A program made the translations under genes and the position numbers. The notes beneath the pieces are model-generated. The model searched no databases. It was not told the DNA's origin and worked only from the letters and a program-made list of their open reading frames with translations. This document shows, piece by piece, positions 24,674-33,339 of a stretch of DNA of 64,000 nucleotides. The DNA is from Saltatorellus ferox (lineage in GTDB: Bacteria > Planctomycetota > UBA1135 > GCA-002686595), in the NCBI GenBank assembly GCA_007751475.1, contig CP036434.1, forward strand, positions 5,771,524 to 5,835,523, given 5' to 3'. Numbering within the stretch: position 1 is the stretch's first letter; every line of letters starts with the position of its first letter.

Positions 24674-26665
24674 TCATTCCAGCCCCGCCAGCAGCGCCTG
24701 GAAGCGCGCCTCCGTTCGCATCGCCGCAAGGCCCTCGTGCGTGGAGAGATCGTTCTTGTCGGCGTAGCCGCGAGCGACCGCTCTTTCGAGGTGCACGTAG
24801 ATCTGCTCCTTCGCGAACGCTGCGGTATCGGTCTCGCCTGCACCCTTGGATCGATAGCCTGCGTAAAGCTCGCACCAGGCATCGGCCAGATAGCGCTGCA
24901 CCATCGCCTGGTTCGCCGCGTTCCCTTCCGTGAGACGCATCACCTCTTCGAGATCCGAACGAGCTCCGTCGACCTCGCCGAGCTTCGAGCGCAGGACGGA
25001 GCGGTTGTAGCAGAACATCCAGTACGCCGTCCGGTCGATCTCCTGGGAGGGGCTATCGTCGAAAATGGCCATGGCTTCCGTCGCCATCGCCACGCCCTCG
25101 CGCAGGCGCTCTTCGTCCTCAGGAGCAAAGAGCGTCACGTTGTTCGCCGCATTGCCGAGCGCCATCGCCAGCCCCGCGAGTCGAAGCGGATCCGACTCGG
25201 GCCGCGTGCGCCAGTTCTCGACGACCTGGGCGGTCAGCTCCAGCGCCTTCTCTCCGTCCCCGGAAGTCGACGCGAGCTGCGCCCGCAAGGCGAGGATGTT
25301 CCCCGCTGCAAGGGTCGCTTCCCGCCACTCCGGATAGAGTTCGCTCAGCTCGCGGTAACTCGCGCTGCAGCGCTCCAGCAGGGCTGAGGCGGTTCGAGAA
25401 TCCCCGCGCTGCATCCAGTCCAGCGCCTGACGTCGCCACGTCTCCGCGAGCCTGTAGGTCGCTCGCCGGTGCCGCGGCCGCACCTTCAGGACAGCCTCCA
25501 GGAGCTCGGCGCCTCGCTCTTCTGCCTGGATCGCCTGCTCGAACGCCCGACGTGAGGCGGCCGCCTGCGCGGTGACTCGGTAGCTCTCCGCCAGCGCCAT
25601 GCGCGCGTTGGGCAGGGAGCGCACCTCGTCGGGCCAGGCCTCGATCTCCGCGATCAGCCCATGCGCCTGCGCCTCTGCCTCGACGATCTGGCCCGCGTCG
25701 AAGGCGTCGAGGATCCGGTGGACCCTTACCATCGCATGCGTCGCATCACCGATGCCCGGGCGCCAGCCCTCGCGTAGCGCCCCTTCGATGAGCGGCAGCC
25801 CTTCGTCGTAGAGCGCAGCCGTCTCCGTCGCGCGCCCGAGGTCGCTCAGCGTCGCCGCTCTCTGGGCGAGAAGCGTCCCCAGCTCGGCGCGTGTCCCTAC
25901 ATCGTCGGGTCGAGCCAGGAGATTCTCTCGCAGCCGCTTCTCCAATCGCCGGTAGACCTCCAGCGCGCCCGTTTCGTCCCCCATCGTTCGAAGCAGGTCT
26001 CCGCGCGTTCGGAGCAGCGAGCACTCGACGACGGATCGGGCGTGCACCAGCCTCGGAACCGTGGGGATCTCCTCGATGAGCTGGAACGCATCCTCCACCA
26101 GCTGCCGTCGTATCTCGATGCCGCCCGGCGTGTCCTCCAGCCCGAGCTTCGCCACTCGTCGCAGCTGAGACTCGATCGCCTCCAGCGCCTTCTCCGCGGC
26201 GACGGTGGCTTCTTCCTCCGCCGCCGCCGCAGCCGCGAGACTCCTCTTCAACTCCACGTTCAGACGGCCGGTTTCCCTGGCACGGGCCTGCTGCAGTGCT
26301 CCGTACGATGCAGGCGCAACGACCAGCGCAATGCCGAGGGTCACGGCCGCGGTGGCGCGAGCGGGATGCGCGCGGAACCAGCGCCTGGCCTGCTCCAAGC
26401 TTCCTGGAGCACGGACGCGGGCGGACCGCCTCTCGATGGAGGACCCGCCGGCGATCGAGCCGCGGAGCACCTCCATCTCGCGCGGAAGACCGACCTCGCT
26501 CAGCTTCTGAAGGATGCTCTCGAGCGCTCTCCCCTGGTCCGAGGCCTCCCGACGATGGTCCTCCAGGAACCTCCGGGCTTCGTCGACGGACCGCCCGTGG
26601 GCCTCCAGGTACTGGCAGACCAGTCGATCGAGGCTCGTTTCAGGGTTCGAATCGGGGACCGGCAT
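24674..26665 (-). CDS. Membrane-anchored TPR-type protein of unknown function
   Basis: A 663-residue protein. Residues about 1-90 are soluble and helical (ETSLDRLVCQYLEAHGR; LESILQKLSEVGLPREMEVL). One membrane helix follows (ATAAVTLGIALVVAPASYGAL), then a coiled coil (ELKRSLAAAAAAEEEATVAAEKALEAI) and a long helical C terminus with degenerate TPR-like repeats. This resembles the part after the kinase domain in planctomycete Ser/Thr kinases, but no kinase domain is present. The start at 26665 is preferred; 26716 is possible. The upstream neighbour is divergent (lipid kinase). Function unknown. Confidence 0.75.
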   Translation of the reverse strand: MPVPDSNPETSLDRLVCQYLEAHGRSVDEARRFLEDHRREASDQGRALESILQKLSEVGLPREMEVLRGSIAGGSSIERRSARVRAPGSLEQARRWFRAHPARATAAVTLGIALVVAPASYGALQQARARETGRLNVELKRSLAAAAAAEEEATVAAEKALEAIESQLRRVAKLGLEDTPGGIEIRRQLVEDAFQLIEEIPTVPRLVHARSVVECSLLRTRGDLLRTMGDETGALEVYRRLEKRLRENLLARPDDVGTRAELGTLLAQRAATLSDLGRATETAALYDEGLPLIEGALREGWRPGIGDATHAMVRVHRILDAFDAGQIVEAEAQAHGLIAEIEAWPDEVRSLPNARMALAESYRVTAQAAASRRAFEQAIQAEERGAELLEAVLKVRPRHRRATYRLAETWRRQALDWMQRGDSRTASALLERCSASYRELSELYPEWREATLAAGNILALRAQLASTSGDGEKALELTAQVVENWRTRPESDPLRLAGLAMALGNAANNVTLFAPEDEERLREGVAMATEAMAIFDDSPSQEIDRTAYWMFCYNRSVLRSKLGEVDGARSDLEEVMRLTEGNAANQAMVQRYLADAWCELYAGYRSKGAGETDTAAFAKEQIYVHLERAVARGYADKNDLSTHEGLAAMRTEARFQALLAGLE

Positions 26666-26770
26666 GGGGATCGAGGGGCGGGGAACGCGCCCGGATGATA
26701 GCACCGACCCCATCACGGACGACCGAGACCAACGGTTGGCAAGTTGCGATCTCGGCGCGAAGAGCGCGGT

Positions 26771-27856
26771 ATGAAGCGTTCTTGGCCCAGCTTTGAGGCC
26801 CTCGAACGGTCCTTACGTCTCACTGGGCCGATGCAATCCTCGATGTCGCACTCCATGGCCCGATCGGACGCGGCTGCCGCCCCGCCGGGTCGTGTCCACG
26901 TCCTCATCAACCCGGCTTCCGGCAAGGAGAAACCAGTCCTGGCCATCTTGCACCGGGTCCTGAGGGACCTGAGGATCGAGTGGAGTGCGACCGTTCTGGA
27001 AGCGACGACCGACTTCGAGAGCGCGCTCGACGGTCTCCTGGGCGCGCGGGACGCGCCTCGCGAGGGACGGCCCGACTGGATCGTCGTATCGGGCGGCGAC
27101 GGAACCGTCTCTGCGGTCGCAGGAGCCATGGCGGGACGTGACGTCCCGCTCGCGGTGCTTCCTGGCGGAACCGGGAACGTCGTCGCCCAGGAACTCGGCC
27201 TCCCCCTCGATTACGAGACGGCGGCGCTCCGCCTTTTCTCCGGTCCGGTGGAATCACGGTCCTGGGACCTCATCGATGCCGCGGGTACCACGTGCATCCT
27301 GCGAGCTGGACTGGGGGCCGATGCACGGATGATGGCGTCGGCCGACTCCGAAGCCAAGGCCACCCTCGGCTGGGCGGCCTACGTGCGTGCCGCCGTCGAG
27401 CAGGTCACCGACGAGGCCCTCACCAACGTCAAGATCACGTTCGAGACGGAGCTCGGAGGGCCGGTCCAGGAGCTGCGTTGCTCGGTGCTGACGCTGCTCA
27501 TCCTCAATCTCTCGCGGCTCGGGCGCGGTGGAGCGGTCCTTTCCGAGGACGTTCGGCCGGACGACGGCTGGCTCGACGTCGTGCTCGTCAAGGCGGCCTC
27601 CGTGCCCGCCGTGCTGACCTTTCTCAAGTCGATGGTCGATCGATCGACGACGCTTCCCCGCGCGGACCCCGGCCAGCTCGGGCATCCAGATCTTCCGGTC
27701 GAACTCTTCCGAGCCCGGCGCGTCATCCTCGAGCCTTCCAGCGATCTCGAACTCCAGATCGACGGCGACATGCAACCACCCCTGGGCGCTGGCTGCCAGG
27801 CCGCGTTCACGGTTCGTCCCGGAATCGTAAGGTGTATAGGCTTGCCCGTGATCTGA
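26771..27856 (+). CDS. Diacylglycerol/lipid kinase family protein
   Basis: A roughly 361-residue lipid kinase of the DagK/YegS/BmrU family. Motifs: VLINPASGK near 40 (nucleotide binding), VSGGDGTVSAVAGAM near 110 (the GGDGT catalytic motif), LPGGTGNVVAQELGLP near 135, LRAGLGADARMM and a C-terminal beta domain ending DGD. It would phosphorylate diacylglycerol or a similar lipid at the membrane. Several ATGs (26744, 26771, 26831, 26843, 26855) are possible; the conserved part begins near 26880. It is 16 bp upstream of the histidine kinase gene, suggesting one transcript. Confidence 0.85.
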   Translation: MKRSWPSFEALERSLRLTGPMQSSMSHSMARSDAAAAPPGRVHVLINPASGKEKPVLAILHRVLRDLRIEWSATVLEATTDFESALDGLLGARDAPREGRPDWIVVSGGDGTVSAVAGAMAGRDVPLAVLPGGTGNVVAQELGLPLDYETAALRLFSGPVESRSWDLIDAAGTTCILRAGLGADARMMASADSEAKATLGWAAYVRAAVEQVTDEALTNVKITFETELGGPVQELRCSVLTLLILNLSRLGRGGAVLSEDVRPDDGWLDVVLVKAASVPAVLTFLKSMVDRSTTLPRADPGQLGHPDLPVELFRARRVILEPSSDLELQIDGDMQPPLGAGCQAAFTVRPGIVRCIGLPVI

Positions 27857-27872
27857 GCGAAGCGTTGGGGGG

Positions 27873-30800
27873 GTGGCTCAAGCTATGATGGGAGGGTCGA
27901 CGGACGTCGTCGACGCGACGTCCTGTCCCCTGCAACCCTTCCTGCCAAGTGCCCCCAGCCCCTCGACGATGACACCGCCCATCTGGGGCGATGCGCCCCT
28001 CCCCACCCATCCCAGCGATGTACAGGAGATTACGTTCAGGTCCGGCGTGCCGCTGGAACCCGACGTCCGGTCGACGCTGGCGGTCGGACCGGATGCTCTG
28101 GCGACGTGGCGACTGAACACGACCAGCGGCGTCGTGGAAGGGGACGACGCCATGTTGCGCCTCTGGGGATTCGAAGAGGGCGAAACGCTGACGCTCGATA
28201 GGGTCCTTGCCCGCGTTCACCCGGAGGACGTCGACGCACTGCACGCGACGTTCGAGAAGAGCCTGCGGGACAAGGCCTTCTACCGCGCGGAGTATCGAAT
28301 CGTCCTGCCCGATGGCACCGTTCGCCACATCGCTTCGAGCGCCAAGCCCCTCTACGATGAACAGCAGACGATCTACCTGAGCGGTCTGCACTGGGACGTC
28401 ACGGAGGAGCGCCACCACCAGCGCGCACTCGCGGCCAGCGAAAGGCTTCGGCGCGTCGCCCTCGAGGCGGCCGAGATGGGAGTCTGGGAGATCGAGCTGG
28501 CCACGCAAACGGTTCGCTGGGACGCCTACTGCCGCCAGCTCTTCGGATTCGAAGGCGACGGTCAAACCCAGCTCACGATGGCCTGGGCCTTCGAGATCGT
28601 TCATCCGCAGGACCGAGCCGCCGTCCTGCAGACTCTCACGCGCGCCACCCAGTCGCCAGAGTCCGCGCGGTACTCGATCGAGTACCGCGTCCGGGTCCGC
28701 GGTGAGGAACGCTGGATCCGCACCGTTGCTCGATGCGTTTTCGTGGAGAGCCCTGACGGTCCGCGGCCGGAGCGCTTACTCGGCGTCAACCAGGACGTGA
28801 CCAGCCGTCGGCGCGAAGAAGAGCGCGCGTTCGCCTCAGCCGAACTCAGCCGGATCGCGCTCGAATCTGCCGAACTCGGGACATGGGAACTGAACCTCGC
28901 CAACGACACGGTCCGCTGGGATACGCGCTGCGCGAACCTCTTCGGCTTCCCGCCTTCCGAGACCATTCACGTGGACGAGACCCTGGATGTCATGCATCCT
29001 GACGACAGGCCTGTGGTCGAAGCTGCGCTGGCGCAGGCCCTCGACCCGGCGGGAACGGGCCACTACCAGGCGTTCTTCCGGTCGAAGGATTCGAACGGTG
29101 GCGAACGATGGATCCGCTCCGTCGGGCAGGCCCACTTCTCGACCGACACGGTCGATGGTGAGCGAAAGGCGGAGCGGTTCTTCGGTGTCGTCATGGACGA
29201 CACCGCGCGACGCCTCAACGAGGAGTCGATTCGGCGGTGGCACGGTGTGCTCGAGGACGGGGGCTGGGGCGTCGCCTCGATCCGCCCCGAGGTCGAGTCG
29301 GCGGTCATCCTTCCACAAACGGTCCAGGCGAGGGCCAAGCAACAGTCTCTCGGGGACCCCGATCGACTCGCGGAACTCGAGGCCAGCGGCCTCCTCGATG
29401 CCCCGCCGTCCGAGGTGCTCGACCGCATCACCGAGATGGCCTGTCGCCTCCTGAAGGTGCCGATCTCGCTGATATCGCTCGTCGATGACCGCCGCCAGTT
29501 TTTCGCGGGTCAGGCAGGTCTTCAGGGCGAGGTCGCGTGCTCGCGCGAAACGCCGCTGACGCACTCCTTCTGCCAGCACGTGACGACTTCTGGAGCGCCG
29601 CTGGTCGTACCCGATTCACTGGTGAACCCTGTGGTCAAAACGAGCCGGGCCATCCAGGACCTCGGCGTGCGGGCCTATCTGGGCGTTCCGCTGACAACGC
29701 CCCAGGGATATACCGTGGGCGCGCTCTGCTCGATCAGCGACGAGACGCGGGAGTGGAGCAGCGACGACCTCGCCGTGCTTCAGGATCTGGGTCAACTCGT
29801 GGTCACGGAGATCACGCTCCGCACCTATGTCCGCGAGAATCAGCGCGCCCAGGCCGCCGCCGAGGCCGCCAGCCGAGCGAAGAGCGAGTTTCTCGCGAAC
29901 ATGAGCCATGAGATCCGAACTCCGATGTCGGCGATCCTCGGCTACGCGGACATCCTGGCGAACAACGAGAGCGATCCGGACAACCTGGAGCTGGTCGAAA
30001 CGATTCGTCGGAACGGACGTCACCTCCTGGAGATCCTCAACGACATCCTCGACCTCGCGAAGATCGAGAGCGGAAAGTTCGAGGTGCGATCGGACTGGTT
30101 CCAGGTCGATGATGTCATCGAGGAGGTCATCTCCATGCTCGGGGTCCGCGCTGCCGAGCAAGGGCTAGGGCTTTCCGGGCGCTTCCTGACGGAGATTCCC
30201 GATCGCATGGTCGGCGACGCGACTCGCCTCCGCCAGATCCTGATCAATCTGGTGGGCAATGCCATCAAGTTCACCGACTCCGGCAGCGTGTCGATCGAGG
30301 TGTGCTTCGATTCACAAGCCCAGGGCCTCGTGATCGCCGTCGTCGATACGGGTAGCGGGATCCATCCCCATCAGATCGAAAGGCTGTTCGAGCCGTTCAC
30401 CCAGGCCGACAGCACGGCCCAGCGAACGCACGGTGGAACCGGTCTCGGGCTCACGATCTGCAGGCGCTTCGCGGCCGCGCTCGGAGGTTCACTCACGGCG
30501 ACGAGCGAGCACAGCACGGGCAGCCGATTCGAACTGCGCATCCCCGCCGGCGACCTGCAGGACGTGGCGATGCGCAAGGTGAACGAAGTCCATCCAGGCT
30601 CCATGGCGACGCGAAGCGGAAACGCCAGCGTCTCGAAGCTCCAGGATCAGGAGCCTCTCAAGGGCCACAGCATACTCGTCGTGGACGACCGGCGCGAGCT
30701 TCGCACACTCGTGCAAATGCTCCTCGAAGAGGCCGGGGCGAAGGTCTCCACGGCCGCCAACGGGGCGGAGGCGGTCGAAGCCTACAGGCAATCACCCGAC

Positions 30801-31052
30801 AAGTTCGGAGCCGTGCTGATGGACATGCAGATGCCTGTGATGGACGGGTACACGGCGTCGACTGCGCTGCGCGATATGGGAGCCACGATCCCGATCGTCG
30901 CCGTGACCGCCCACGCGCTGAGCGGTGAGCAAGAGCGCTGCTTCGCGGCCGGCTGCAACGCCTACGTCACGAAGCCGCTGGACGGCGCGGCGCTGCTGCA
31001 TCTTCTCTCGGAGTTTCTGAACGTAGAACAGGAGGAAGCGGAGCGTGGGTAG
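27873..31052 (+). CDS. Hybrid sensor histidine kinase with PAS, GAF and receiver domains
   Basis: A 1059-residue cytoplasmic signalling protein; no membrane helix is visible. Three PAS/PAC units occupy about 70-185, 195-315 and 325-450 (each ending with a D-VT-R type motif), a GAF domain about 480-645, a HisKA domain with the phospho-accepting His679 in NMSHEIRTP, a HATPase with the N box (LINLVGNAIKF), DTGSGI, FEPF and GGTGLGL, and a receiver with VVDD, Asp984 in LMDMQMPVMDG, Thr in VAVTAHA and Lys in YVTKP. All catalytic residues are present. It has no HPt domain. It lies 16 bp after the lipid kinase gene; its stop overlaps the next GTG by one base. Confidence 0.95.
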   Translation: MAQAMMGGSTDVVDATSCPLQPFLPSAPSPSTMTPPIWGDAPLPTHPSDVQEITFRSGVPLEPDVRSTLAVGPDALATWRLNTTSGVVEGDDAMLRLWGFEEGETLTLDRVLARVHPEDVDALHATFEKSLRDKAFYRAEYRIVLPDGTVRHIASSAKPLYDEQQTIYLSGLHWDVTEERHHQRALAASERLRRVALEAAEMGVWEIELATQTVRWDAYCRQLFGFEGDGQTQLTMAWAFEIVHPQDRAAVLQTLTRATQSPESARYSIEYRVRVRGEERWIRTVARCVFVESPDGPRPERLLGVNQDVTSRRREEERAFASAELSRIALESAELGTWELNLANDTVRWDTRCANLFGFPPSETIHVDETLDVMHPDDRPVVEAALAQALDPAGTGHYQAFFRSKDSNGGERWIRSVGQAHFSTDTVDGERKAERFFGVVMDDTARRLNEESIRRWHGVLEDGGWGVASIRPEVESAVILPQTVQARAKQQSLGDPDRLAELEASGLLDAPPSEVLDRITEMACRLLKVPISLISLVDDRRQFFAGQAGLQGEVACSRETPLTHSFCQHVTTSGAPLVVPDSLVNPVVKTSRAIQDLGVRAYLGVPLTTPQGYTVGALCSISDETREWSSDDLAVLQDLGQLVVTEITLRTYVRENQRAQAAAEAASRAKSEFLANMSHEIRTPMSAILGYADILANNESDPDNLELVETIRRNGRHLLEILNDILDLAKIESGKFEVRSDWFQVDDVIEEVISMLGVRAAEQGLGLSGRFLTEIPDRMVGDATRLRQILINLVGNAIKFTDSGSVSIEVCFDSQAQGLVIAVVDTGSGIHPHQIERLFEPFTQADSTAQRTHGGTGLGLTICRRFAAALGGSLTATSEHSTGSRFELRIPAGDLQDVAMRKVNEVHPGSMATRSGNASVSKLQDQEPLKGHSILVVDDRRELRTLVQMLLEEAGAKVSTAANGAEAVEAYRQSPDKFGAVLMDMQMPVMDGYTASTALRDMGATIPIVAVTAHALSGEQERCFAAGCNAYVTKPLDGAALLHLLSEFLNVEQEEAERG

Positions 31053-31768
31053 TGCGTACTAGCTTCAGCACGCTCGGGAACACCCTACGCAGCGAATGGC
31101 CGCGCCTCGTCTGCGAGTTCTTCATCGTGCTCCTGGGCATCACCGGCTCCCTCGCGCTGCAGGATTGGCGCCAGAACCGGAGCCACGCCGCCGAGGCGCA
31201 AAGACTCCTCCGCGGGTTCGCAGACGAGATGAAGCTGAACCGAGCAGAACTCGAGCGACGCATCCTCGCGATCGAGCAGTCCCTCGAGCACATCCGCGCT
31301 CCCCTCGACTCCGAGTCACGGCCAGAACTCGACGAGGGCGATCTCGACGCCATGATGGACGTGGCGCTAGGCTACAACAGCTTCTCGCCCGTCACCGCGA
31401 CGTACATCGAGATGCGTCAGTCCGGGGGCTCCGCCCATCTGGAGGACAAGGAGCTTCTCGCCCGCGTGATCGCCACGTACGAGCGCGCATTTCCCCGGGC
31501 CGCCGAGTGGGACGGCATCAACCGGAACTTCGTCCTCGAGCGAATGTTCCCCTACGTCGACGAGCACGGACCCTGTTTCGAGAGCCAGGGCGAGAACGCC
31601 TTCGCCGAGGGCTACCACGCCGCGTTCCTCGCGCTCGAGCACGACCCGCACTTCCGGAACCTCCTGCGGAGCAATTTGATCTTCAAGACCGGCCAGCTCG
31701 CCGCCTATCGGATCGTCCTGAAGGCCGTCGCGCAAACGGCAGACGACGTCGAAGCAGCGATCAAGTAG
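31052..31768 (+). CDS. Small membrane-anchored protein, DUF6090-like
   Basis: A 238-residue protein starting with GTG that shares one base with the TAG of the kinase gene, so translation is coupled. A single N-terminal hydrophobic helix (LVCEFFIVLLGITGSLALQDWRQNR) and the following helix (LRGFADEMKLNRAELERR) match the layout of DUF6090-type proteins. The rest is helical with LEDKELLARVIATYERAFPRA. Function unknown; coupling to a hybrid kinase suggests a sensory or accessory role, which is inference. It is convergent with queA, and the two ends overlap by 8 bp. Confidence 0.75.
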   Translation: MRTSFSTLGNTLRSEWPRLVCEFFIVLLGITGSLALQDWRQNRSHAAEAQRLLRGFADEMKLNRAELERRILAIEQSLEHIRAPLDSESRPELDEGDLDAMMDVALGYNSFSPVTATYIEMRQSGGSAHLEDKELLARVIATYERAFPRAAEWDGINRNFVLERMFPYVDEHGPCFESQGENAFAEGYHAAFLALEHDPHFRNLLRSNLIFKTGQLAAYRIVLKAVAQTADDVEAAIK

Positions 31769-32879
31769 GCCTACGCCAAAGGAGCGACGCGTCGCCGTAG
31801 CTGTAGAAGCGGTACTCGCGCTCGATGGCCGTCCGATAGAGCTCCCTCATCTCCTCGACGCCGATGAACGAGGCCACGAGCATCAGGAGCGTGCTCTTCG
31901 GCAGGTGGAAGTTCGTGAAGAGGCCGTCGCAGACCCGCGGCCCCGACCCCGGGTGCAGGAAGATATCGGTCGAGCCGGCACGCGCCTCGACGATGTCGCG
32001 CTCGAAGTCGGGGTCCCTGAGAGCACAGGACTCGAGAACCCGCGCGCTCGTCGTGCCGACGGGAACCACGCGTCCCCCACGCTCGCGACAGGCACGGACT
32101 TCGGCCGCTGCTTCCTCGCCGAGTTCGAAGCGCTCGCTATGCATCCTGTGGTCCTCGATCCGATCCGCCGTGACCGGCAAGAAGGTCCCGGCCCCCACGT
32201 GCAGCGTGACCGTCGCCTGCCGCACGCCCATCGCATCGAGCCTCTGCAGCAGGTCCTCCGTGAGGTGCAGCCCCGCCGTCGGTGCCGCCACGGCACCTGG
32301 CTTCCGCGCGTAGACGGTCTGGTAGCGCTCCGTATCAGCCTCCGTGGCAGGCCGCTCGATGTAAGGCGGCAGCGGCATGGCGCCCGCGATGGCCATGAGT
32401 TCCTCGGTCGTGGTCCCGACGTGCCCGCCCTGGCCTGGCTCCAGCCGAGCCAGCCAGTACCCCGACTCGGCCTCGCGCTCCAGGAATCTTGCCACCACCC
32501 CGCCCGAGCAGGCGACGCATTCCCCCGCCTTGATCTTGCGTGCTGGCTTGACCATCGCCCGCCAGACGTCGGCTCCCGGGGCCACCTCCGTGGATTCCGG
32601 GGTCAACAGGGTCCCTGGCAGGACCGGTTCGAGGAAAAGCAGCTCGACCTGCCCCCCCGTCTCCCGACGGCCCTGAACGCGGGCGGGAAGCACGCGGGTG
32701 TCGTTCAGGACCAGGAGGTCACCGGGACGGAGCCAGTCGGGAAGATCTCGCACGAGGGAATCCCGTGCCTCGCCACCGCCGGTTGGCCTGACCAGCAGGC
32801 GGGCCCGGTCCCTCGGCTCGACAGGGGCCTGGGCAATCCGCTCGCGGGGCAGTTCGAAGTCGAAGGCTCGGGTATCCAC
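31761..32879 (-). CDS. queA: S-adenosylmethionine:tRNA ribosyltransferase-isomerase QueA
   Basis: QueA transfers and isomerises the ribose of AdoMet onto preQ1 in tRNA, giving epoxyqueuosine. The 372-residue product has the characteristic N terminus FDFELPRERIAQAP, LVLNDTRVLPARVQGR near 60, LPPYIERP near 165, YQTVYARKPGAVAAPTAGLHLT near 185, HVGAGTF, GTTSARVLES, TNFHLPKSTLLMLVASF and a final YRFYSYGDASL. The GTG at 32879 is preferred since homology starts there; an ATG at 32942 would add 21 residues. With queG at 11682 the window covers two of the late queuosine steps; tgt is not present. Confidence 0.95.
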   Translation of the reverse strand: MDTRAFDFELPRERIAQAPVEPRDRARLLVRPTGGGEARDSLVRDLPDWLRPGDLLVLNDTRVLPARVQGRRETGGQVELLFLEPVLPGTLLTPESTEVAPGADVWRAMVKPARKIKAGECVACSGGVVARFLEREAESGYWLARLEPGQGGHVGTTTEELMAIAGAMPLPPYIERPATEADTERYQTVYARKPGAVAAPTAGLHLTEDLLQRLDAMGVRQATVTLHVGAGTFLPVTADRIEDHRMHSERFELGEEAAAEVRACRERGGRVVPVGTTSARVLESCALRDPDFERDIVEARAGSTDIFLHPGSGPRVCDGLFTNFHLPKSTLLMLVASFIGVEEMRELYRTAIEREYRFYSYGDASLLWRRPT

Positions 32880-33051
32880 GCGGGGAGTATGGTCACCCTG
32901 GACCGGATGTCGAGACCCGATACCCGGCGCGCCCGGCAGCACCGATCCACGGTTGCCAGGAAATCATCTCAGATTGCGTCCAGGTTGTTTCAAACCGAGA
33001 GATCGTAGGCATGTCCCCGTAGCGAGAAACCCTCAGGCTAATTCCCTAAAA

Positions 33052-33128
33052 CACGCCCTGGAGAACCAGGAGAGGGGGTCGATCGGCCCGGGCGCGGGAA
33101 CGCTCCCAGCGGGCCCGTACAGGGCGTG
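33052..33128. ncRNA. Possible structured RNA or cis-element
   Basis: A 9-bp perfect outer stem (CACGCCCTG, 33052-33060, with CAGGGCGTG, 33120-33128) encloses an inner hairpin CGCGGGA/TCCC(A)GCG with a 4-base loop and further GC pairs. The strand, if transcribed, is not determined. It does not match signature motifs I know for 6S, SRP, RNase P or tmRNA. Confidence 0.3.
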
Positions 33129-33277
33129 ATTTGTCGCGCGAAAGTCTTCACAGGTCGCGTTGAGTCAGCGCGCTGAGCTGCCGTAATAGACCTCAGAGCA
33201 ACTGCTCAAACACTCGCTGCCGTGCCCGGGGGGGCCTCGGTGGCGGGCAACTGTTTCCTCGAAGGGAAGCAAACTCA

Positions 33278-33313
33278 GGAGGCCCTGGACGTTGCACACC
33301 GTCCGGGGCCTCC
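33278..33313 (-). terminator. Probable terminator of the 33340-38203 operon
   Basis: A 14-bp stem with one G-U pair (33278-33291 with 33300-33313) and an 8-base loop lies about 27 bp after the operon's last stop on the minus strand and is followed by TGAGTTTGCTT. Confidence 0.6.
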
Positions 33314-33339
33314 GCCTTTCTGCAGGGTCTCCGCCGGGT

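Larger units (their letters stand above)
32880..33339. other. Intergenic region with structured segments
   Basis: The 460 bp upstream of queA and downstream of the degenerate AAA gene contain no gene I can support. It holds a possible structured RNA at 33052-33128 and a terminator-like hairpin at 33278-33313, both listed separately, and should hold the queA promoter. Confidence 0.5.

Noticed and set aside
26640..26665. GGTTCGAATC, resembling a tRNA T-loop
   Set aside because: No acceptor or anticodon stems around it; it lies at the start of the TPR protein gene.
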